From the NCBI RefSeq assembly GCF_905115235.1, contig NC_051854.1, positions 23,224,001-23,288,000 on the forward strand: a stretch of DNA of 64,000 bases, in the 5' to 3' direction. Below are positions 58,201 through 64,000 of this stretch, one piece after another. The position numbers and the translations under genes were made by a program. Origin of the DNA: Hermetia illucens (lineage: Eukaryota; Arthropoda; Insecta; Diptera; Stratiomyidae). Below the pieces are notes generated by a model that was not told where the DNA came from, did no database searches, and was given only the letters and a program-made list of their open reading frames with translations. Within the stretch, counting starts at the first letter, position 1, and each line of letters starts with the position of its first letter.

Positions 58201-59368
58201 GATGGCTGAGACTTTGCCTTGTACTCAACGGCAACATCTCCAGGCTGACCGTGGCAGTGCAGTGAAACACGCTGAACAGTCTGGGCGATACCCTGAAGGA
58301 CACCCTCTCGCCGGAGTTCCCGATCATAGGACTGGCCAAGGCAGCTCTGCTCTTGGCAGTCCTTCCGCAGGTGCAGCCTGTCTCCTGCTGGCAACTGTCA
58401 AGGGTGGAATCTACTCGCAATACTTAGCAGCTACCGCCTGGCTCTGAAGATCTAAGCCGACTGAACTCTGTCTCCTTGCTCTTATCACAGCAGTAATGAC
58501 CTTAGGAGTTTGTGCCATCCAAAGGGCGCACCATACACACCCGCAAAGCCGGGATGTTTGGAATTAAGGTAGACCTAGACCGAATACCGGGTTTGGGCCG
58601 TTGATAAAGATGATTAAAGATCGAAATTTTGTAGGCGACGCCAAAGCCCGCTGTAGAGTAGTCACAACGAGGTCGGTGACCTCAAAATTTTTTACGTTTT
58701 GGAGAAAATTAAAGTTAGACGAAGCGGGAGTTCTAAAGAAAACATGGCTGGAACATAGTTTGAATCGTTTATTAAATAACTTCCGAAGAAAGGATTAAAT
58801 GGGCGGGCGACCTGTTGATTTAATTTACCAAATAAAATAGAATAGTGGAGTATATAGAGTCTCAGCATTCTTAAACCGTTGACTAATATTTAAAATTTAA
58901 AAAGTGTAAATTGGCGAAGAAATGATCATTCCCATCAACTTAATTCTTGTAATCCCGTAGGCCGGGCCGATTTGAAGCCAACGTACTAACTCCAAAATTA
59001 GCATTCTAACCAGAAATCTTTAGTCAAATTTTAATTAAACTTAGTCGTAGCGAGTAAATAAGATCAAACGCTTTTGGAATTAACTTCACAAAGTTGTAAT
59101 TTAGTAGGAAAACTGCTCCTTTGCAGCCCTACGTGAGCCCTAAAAATAGAAGCCAATTCATCAGCACGACAAGTGCCCACGTACAGTTATCCGCTAATAA
59201 TCGATCAAAGTACTCACCGCAAACATTGCAAGGTGCTCCGGCGCCGCTTTCATGTCCCAACTTCTTCGATTTCGTCAGTTTTTCCCGGCGACTTTCCAGC
59301 TTTGACAGCCATTCAGGCGCGGCCGGCGTTTCGACACACGATTCCACTCCCGTTTTGTTCGCGCTCAT
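49962..59368 (-). CDS. Tes: Testin-type PET-LIM protein, three exons, 874 aa
   Basis: Adhesion- and actin-associated scaffold. Exons are 59368-59218, 52497-52348 and 52285-49962, with both junctions in phase 1. The N-terminal Cys-rich part spans the first intron: [15 protein letters not shown] joins [20 protein letters not shown], the same spacing as vertebrate testin. The PET domain is at about residues 114-200 ([45 protein letters not shown]). Three LIM domains fill residues 684-874, with zinc ligands in order. LIM1 ends in C-G-R-D, where the human protein has C-G-R-H. The protein is about twice the vertebrate length because of a 480-residue linker with two related units. The gene is intact. 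Intron 1 is 6.7 kb of repeats and intron 2 is 62 nt. It is divergent from SNAP29. Confidence 0.93.
50862..51800 (-). repeat. Internal protein duplication coded in testin exon 3
   Basis: Two units code for related sequence. Residues 309-363 read [15 protein letters not shown]...PIDKFRTEY. Residues 503-557 read [15 protein letters not shown]...PIDEFRNEF. Weaker similarity extends about 100 residues upstream of each core (GNVV start, INALL / LQNALKNP). Confidence 0.75.
52348..52497 (-). CDS. Tes: Testin exon 2
   Basis: Acceptor ATTTTAG and donor GTAAGTAC. Encodes [15 protein letters not shown] through [11 protein letters not shown], completing the Cys-rich region. Confidence 0.92.
52498..53399. 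other. Testin intron 1, proximal part, no feature
   Basis: AT-rich, with no exon or repeat recognised. A good GTAAGT donor on the minus strand near 52815 has no coding sequence before it and is probably a chance site. Confidence 0.5.
53412..53963 (+). repeat. Dispersed repeat of unknown class, copy C
   Basis: The core at 53527-53963 shares blocks in order with copies A and B (CTTATCTGAAGTGGC, GTTTGCGGTTGGCCCC, GTGGGAGTTTCATG, TATGAATGCTAAGCC, GCAGGGCTCTGATTG, GTTAAACCCTCA). Just before it, GTGGTAGCACCGGGAG occurs twice about 29 bases apart. Confidence 0.6.
53964..55190. other. Testin intron 1, unassigned
   Basis: A 120-codon minus-strand open frame (55167-54805: [39 protein letters not shown]) lies next to the gypsy fossil and looks like the antisense of transposon sequence. 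No gene was recognised. Confidence 0.35.
55191..56320 (+). mobile_element. Ty3/gypsy LTR retrotransposon fossil, RT/RNase H to integrase
   Basis: RT/RNase H-side pieces are followed by [21 protein letters not shown] (about 55790-55850, the zinc-finger side of integrase), then [12 protein letters not shown]. Integrase-core pieces come next ([10 protein letters not shown]-like and [17 protein letters not shown] near 56050-56200). Family and order are clear. It is broken in many places and old, and LTRs were not found. It lies in testin intron 1, opposite to the gene. Confidence 0.7.
56321..57100. other. Testin intron 1, no feature recognised
   Basis: A 130-codon plus-strand frame at 56689-57081 has no recognisable domain. 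Confidence 0.4.
57110..58580 (+). mobile_element. LOA-clade LINE, linker and RT N-terminal half, RNase H tail
   Basis: Two long overlapping frames (57424-57843, 57738-58265) read [62 protein letters not shown] and [20 protein letters not shown], which are RT blocks in order. A later [16 protein letters not shown] piece (about 58330-58380) and the tail belong to the RNase H side, so the palm's YADD part is deleted. Only a few breaks over 1 kb make this one of the younger LINE copies. Confidence 0.75.
58581..59217. other. Testin intron 1, distal part, no feature
   Basis: AT-rich. It may contain intronic regulatory sequence of testin. Nothing was recognised. Confidence 0.5.
59218..59368 (-). 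CDS. Tes: Testin exon 1 (start codon)
   Basis: ATG at 59368, 50 codons plus one base, donor GTGAGTAC. Ends at GAGAPCNVC, which fits exactly onto exon 2. Confidence 0.88.
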
Positions 59369-60380
59369 TGTTTTCCGTTCAATTCACAAAATCCAATGGG
59401 AATTTGTTTACGCCACTTCATAGAGATTACGCGGACTTCCCTGCGGTTCACTAACTCCGAACACCTTGCAACCGATTACGAATGTTCGTTATCAGCAATT
59501 TGCACTTGTTGGATGCAAAGTGTCATGCGCACAAAGAATTTCGTGGGAAACATATTCCCGTGGGGGATGAGTCATAAGCGAGTTTCAGTTGTTTTATTTT
59601 GATGCGTGCATTTCGAATTTTTAAGGTGGAAACTAGCGGAAATTATATTTGGAGATGCAAATTAGACACTTATTGAACACTCTTAACTATATCACTGTAT
59701 ATTGTTTGCAAAAAAACACGCTTAAATCGAAATTATCAATCGGAGCAAAACGCTCGCGAAGCACAACCGCCGGAGTATAAAAAACATAAACACAAAGGGG
59801 TAACACTGAATAGCATTACCACACTTAGGAGGTGAATAAGTTCATCGCAATTTTCTATGTTTTCCCCAATTTCAATCGCTGGAGACTACGGTGCCCGGAA
59901 ATTATTTTGCAACATTTAAAATGACGCGCGCACAAGATTCAAGGAAAAATATTGCAGTCGAACTGCATTCCTAGACATGAAAGAAGATAAAATAAATTAA
60001 AGACGAATATTTTAAGAGAAGCTAACTGACAGCTCGAATGCTAAGAAGTTTGCCATTCAGGTAAGAATTATCCTCGCGTAATTTCTAATTAATAGTTGAT
60101 AATTTGGTTTGGAATTTAGATTTTGTACCGTTTATATAAATCACAATTTCTCTATAAATTGGATAAATTTATCCAGAAATCCAGCCGACTAACTATCAAA
60201 ATGAACCAATCTCTCCACTAAATCCAAACTTTCCATATGGTAGCACTGCAAGTACACCCCTCAATTAAATGACAGTGCAACAGCGCTTATTGACAAGTGA
60301 GTTAGTCAGCAAGTCGGACATAGAAAGTTTATAGTTCGGAGCTCTGTAGTTGATTTTAGACAAATTTCTTTATTATCAAT
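59369..60380. promoter_or_regulatory. Shared upstream region of testin and SNAP29
   Basis: About 1 kb separates the two divergent start codons. It holds both 5' untranslated regions and the promoters. No TATA box was assigned, and no repeat was recognised, unlike most spacers of this size in the window. Confidence 0.5.
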
Positions 60381-60582
60381 ATGTCTGGCCACAATTACGT
60401 GACAAATCCTAATAGTTTGTTTGAAGATGACGACGTGGACGACGAAACATTTCTAAAAAATTCGCGTGTGAATCCAACAAGCGCAAACAGCACAAATCCG
60501 TTCGAACAACAAAAGCAAGCGTTCGAGGAGAAACGTCGGGAAATCGAGAATCGCACTTTGGAGTCGTCGAAACGTAGTTTAG
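60381..60582 (+). CDS. Snap29: SNAP29 exon 1
   Basis: Start codon to the first base of the Gly codon in SLGLLIE. The donor is TTTAG|GTAATT. Confidence 0.92.
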
Positions 60583-61223
60583 GTAATTGCCTGGCATATT
60601 TCCTACTAAATTGCATGTCGGTGTATTAATTACGCAAAACCCTCATTCCGACTCTAGGTCTCCTGATCGAAACGGAAGAAGTCGGCAAGGCCACAGCTGG
60701 CGAGCTGCAAAAACAAAGAGAGCAATTAGAGAAAACCAGTCGCCAGCTCGACGAAATCGGTGCAACGCTACGCTTCAGCCAGAAGCATCTGAACGGCTTG
60801 AAGAGTGTTTTCGGCGGCCTGAAAAACTATCTGGCCGGAAATCGAGAGATGGCACCGCGGCCGCCCCCATCCACATCGGCCAGTGGCACACAAATGGGAT
60901 CACCGATACCTCAAGATAATGGTCTCGGGGCAGCTATGCCGATATCTGCCGAGGACCGATACAACTCGCATCCTATCAACCGTCTCCGGAGTGATGAGGT
61001 CGTGAAAGTTCAATCACCTCAGAAGGCTTTTGATTCTCAGCTCGAGGAAAATTTGGGTGAAATGTGTGAGAGCCTCTCGCGCTTGAAGAACCTGGGGCTG
61101 GACCTCAAGAGTGAGATCGAAAGCCAGAACGACCTGCTGGACAACATGAACGACAAAATCGAGGATGTGGACATTCGGATGTCGAAGCAGAACAAGGAGA
61201 TGAACAAGCTCCTCGGCAAGTAG
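60381..61223 (+). CDS. Snap29: SNAP29, two exons, 255 aa
   Basis: Soluble Qb/Qc SNARE for membrane fusion, including autophagosome-lysosome fusion in flies. Exons are 60381-60582 and 60658-61223, phase 1, with the intron GTAATT...CTCTAG of 75 nt. The N terminus has an acidic run and an NPF motif at 39-41, the EH-domain ligand. The first SNARE helix runs about 50-112 (IETEEVGKATAGELQKQREQLEKT), with its zero-layer Gln probably Q87. FSQKHLNGLKSVFGGLKNYL follows as in human SNAP29. A Pro/Ser-rich linker (about 130-185) has no cysteine cluster, so it is not palmitoylated like SNAP25. The second SNARE helix runs about 190-253, with Q224 (EIESQNDLLD). Length equals the human protein (258). The start ATG is the first in frame and keeps the family N terminus. 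Confidence 0.93.
60658..61223 (+). CDS. Snap29: SNAP29 exon 2
   Basis: Acceptor ACTCTAG, then 188 codons including a TAG stop. Contains most of both SNARE helices and the linker. Confidence 0.92.
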
Positions 61224-61310
61224 AGACTGAATCGGCGTTTTTCTCAGCACCAATGCCCGCGATAAGCAATTTCCTAATCAAGTTAGTCATAGATCGCATC
61301 TGCGTACATC

Positions 61311-61316
61311 AATAAA
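61311..61316 (+). terminator. Poly(A) signal of SNAP29
   Basis: AATAAA 87 bases after the stop codon. Confidence 0.7.
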
Positions 61317-61329
61317 GCTGTAAATAACC

Positions 61330-61960
61330 AGTTTTCTTCTCTATGGATATTTTCTATTTGTTGAAGCTGCGAATGAGCGAAATGTTTTATTTTTATTCTC
61401 ATATTCCTCATACAGCGCATATCTCCAATGCCATGCATGCTAGCGTTGCAATTAGTCGTACCGTTAAGTGATAAGAAACGTAAGAATAAGTTTGAGTTGT
61501 TAAAAGTATTCTAGAAGAGGAAGTAAATGTTTTTTGAAGGAAAATATGCGTTTTGCTTATCTCGAGTACGAAATAATTCCTAAAGTACACAAAACGGAAA
61601 CCATTCACTGGAAATGCCGAGTTTCTGTGCATCCTAAAGAAAGTCTCTCTTATCGTTTGACTGGCGCGCTGTTATCTGAATGCTCGTAAATTTCGTTTGC
61701 TACACTGAGCCTGAATAATGGCACATTTATTTGCCCATGAATGTCAACAGTGAATCGACTCTAACAAAAACTGAATTGTAAGTGGTTCAACGGAAAATAG
61801 ATTACAGAATTGTTATCAATATGGAAATATTGAATTAGAACACATGGAAGCAGTTTAAGTACATAATCAATGCCTCGATTTTCCTGAAACGTGATTGATG
61901 TAAAAAAACGCTGAAAGGGGGAAAACATAACTAATTGCAATCAACGCTATACTTGGGAAA
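61330..61960. other. No gene recognised
   Basis: AT-rich spacer between the 3' end of SNAP29 and the LINE at the right edge. Confidence 0.5.
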
Positions 61961-61969
61961 TGTTCGCCT

Positions 61970-64000
61970 GTGGAGCAGATAGTTAGGCATCAATGGCTGT
62001 CCCGAGGAGCCAAATTAGTGCTGTGTTGCGTCATTTTGATGCCAGAAACTCCTAAGACCATGACTGCTGTTAAGAGAGCAAGGTGGCAGAGTCCAGCCGT
62101 CTCAGATCTTCAAAGCCAGCCCGTAGCATTCACGAAAGGAAAGCAGCTCTCCCATCCTGCAAATGGAGGTCTCTCTGGTCCATAGCTTGACTTTAGTTAG
62201 AACTGGGCTGTCCCAAAGTAAGTGCCTGGTTCCCTCCCTTCTCTGCTTCAGCAATGCGAATTGTAGGGCATGGGGAGTTTGGCGGTAGGCAACCATAGGT
62301 TGCCCCGTGCGGACCCCCGTAATCTTGCATGCATTTTCATACGTCTGGCGCAAGGGCTGTCGCGATCGGGTTTTATTATAAGCGGCCCACATTCTCCTTA
62401 ACTTGGCACATAATGGGCCTACGCCATCTGAGGTCTGGGACTCCTAAAAAGTACGAGTAGATTCTACCCTTGACAGTCGCTAGCGGGACACAGACTATAC
62501 CCCCGAAGAACTACCAAAAGCAAAGCACACCTGGTCAGTCCGTCCATTCCCCTTTATGCTCCTGTGATCGAGAACCCAGAGTAGGTTGACCTTGAGCCGC
62601 TCAGATCGTTCAGCGTGTTTCTGCACTGCCCCACCAGCCTGGAGGATGTCGCCGCTGAGTACAAGGCCTTAATGATCGGTTAGAATGGCTATGTTGCACT
62701 TGGGGCTCGGATCATGCGCCAGCCATCGACAGACTTCCAGTATCGCCAGCACTTTCGATTGGAATACACTGACGAAACCCAGAAGGACGTACAACTCCAC
62801 TCCGAGAAAACTCCTCCACCGACCATCTTTGATCCGTTGGTGAAGAATAGAATACTGTATCATAGCCTTGCAACACGCCGCAGGTCTTCCACTCTGCCCT
62901 GGTTAGAAAATCCACGGCAGTAGTCCGTAGGGAATGCCCAGATTTTCCGAGGTACTTCGTCTAGGATGTTCCTATGGCCGTAGAGCTAGGGACTCACGTA
63001 GTCTGATAGCACTGTACACTGCAACTATTTAATGCCTACGTCTAGGGGAAGGAGGTGCAGAGAAATATTGAGTGCATCTGCGGGTCAGAACTCCAGAGCC
63101 CGGTAGTACCTATCAAAATCCGTTCTATTGCAATTTTTGCTCAAAGCCTGCCACCATACAATAGAACCATACGTTAGGAAGGGACGCACCACAATTCTGT
63201 ACGTCCCGAAAATCATCTTCGGCCGGAGACCCCATTTCTCTGCAAGGTTCTCTGGCAGGCATAGAAGGCTATATAGGCCATCTTAACCTGCAGTTCTATG
63301 TTCAATCTCCAATTTAGCTTCGGATTCAGGTTACACCCAGATACTTCACATTAGAGGAAAGAACCAATTTTTGTTCATTCGGCGGCGGAAGGTGGAACTC
63401 GGGTCGGGTGTTTTGAATACCATCAGCTCCGTTTTGGTTGAGTTTATGCCGAGTCCGCATCTTGTGGCCCACAGGGACACCTTTCCCAACGCTCCCTCCA
63501 CGACGTCACTCATAATGGAGGGAAACATCCCTGACACTAAAATCACCCAGTTGTCGCTATATGCCACCATCTTCACCCCGCTCCTGTCCAAAATCCGTAA
63601 AATTTCGTCCGTCACTATTAACCAGAGCACAGGAGAGATGTCGCCAACCTGGGGCCTGCCTGTGTTCACAGCTCTGGTCAAGTGGCTACCTCCCACATCC
63701 GACTGGATTATCCTGGATATTATCCAATCCAATGCATAACATACCCCTCCAATCCAATACTGGTCAAGGTTTCCATCAGGACGTTGATACTAACGTTGTT
63801 GAATGCTCAGTCTATATTCAGAGAAGCAGCTAGAGTATAATGCTTGTACTGCACTCATGGCCGCACCTGCCCGCTTTCGGTATGAAAACCATTCGTGCGC
63901 GTCTCTAAGACTTTGGTAGGTATCCCAAAGAGAGACAGCTCCGATAAATCTCGACAAGCCACGCAGCACAACTCTGCTGCTTCTGTAGCATGACTGGCAT
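61970..64000 (-). mobile_element. LOA-clade LINE, RT to 3' end, runs off the right edge
   Basis: Reading the minus strand from the right edge, a 128-codon RT frame (63732-63346) has GRPQVGDISPVLWLIVTDEIL, YSDNWVILVSG (the YADD block, altered), WATRCGLGINSTKTELMVF. The thumb follows (63330-63050). The RNase H domain comes next: FQSKVLAILEVCRWLAHD near 62750, LTDH near 62680, WVLDHRSIKGNGRTDQV near 62580-62530. A C-terminal part (62392-62102) lacks clear zinc-knuckle Cys. The element order is complete from RT on, with several frameshifts. It points towards the 3' end of SNAP29. Confidence 0.75.

Noticed and set aside
1-64000. CRISPR arrays, bacterial operons, rRNA genes
   Set aside because: No regularly spaced repeats, no Shine-Dalgarno-linked gene runs and no rRNA sequence seen. 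The introns and gene families are those of an insect.

Overview
This is a stretch of insect nuclear DNA, most likely from a fly. The host genes are split by spliceosomal introns with GT-AG borders. They include an insect cuticle protein with an R&R chitin-binding domain, CRAL-TRIO lipid-carrier genes, a testin-type PET-LIM protein and SNAP29. Most of the rest is decayed transposon sequence: non-LTR retrotransposons of several clades, two mariner-type groups, a tRNA-derived SINE, and BEL/Pao and Ty3/gypsy fossils. No bacterial-type operon, CRISPR array, tRNA or rRNA gene was seen.

Left part (1-16.5 kb). A LOA-like LINE runs in from the left edge. At 2103-2374 on the minus strand lies the first coding exon of one CRAL-TRIO gene, whose later exons must lie beyond the left edge. 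Its paralogue starts at 9115 on the plus strand and can be followed through five exons to 16392, giving a 297-residue protein. Its 6.1 kb first intron holds several LINE fragments and a nearly whole 1305 bp DD41D mariner with 30 bp terminal inverted repeats.

Middle (16.5-49.8 kb). Here lie a broken BEL/Pao element with LINE pieces between its parts, and two copies of one RTE-type LINE (21.5-24.2 and 34.9-37.2 kb). The second RTE copy is interrupted by a complete SINE with an 11 bp target duplication. There is also a cuticle protein gene on the minus strand (25953-26751, first exon not found), a mauritiana-like mariner, a second mariner relic nested in another RTE, and jockey-, LOA- and R1-like relics. 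A Ty3/gypsy fossil lies at about 45.7-46.4 kb.

Right part (49.9-64 kb). Testin runs on the minus strand in three exons (59368-59218, 52497-52348, 52285-49962) for 874 residues, about twice the length of the vertebrate protein. The extra length comes from a linker that carries an internal duplication. Its 6.7 kb first intron is packed with repeats. SNAP29 (60381-61223, two exons, 255 residues) is transcribed divergently from testin, with about 1 kb between the two start codons. A LOA-like LINE on the minus strand fills the right end.

The genes do not form a pathway. They cover vesicle fusion (SNAP29), adhesion and actin (testin), cuticle (the R&R protein) and lipid carriage (the CRAL-TRIO pair). 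The points most worth a second look are the SINE tail that copies an RTE 3' end, the duplicated testin linker, an unclassified dispersed repeat present three times, and the inverted CRAL-TRIO pair.
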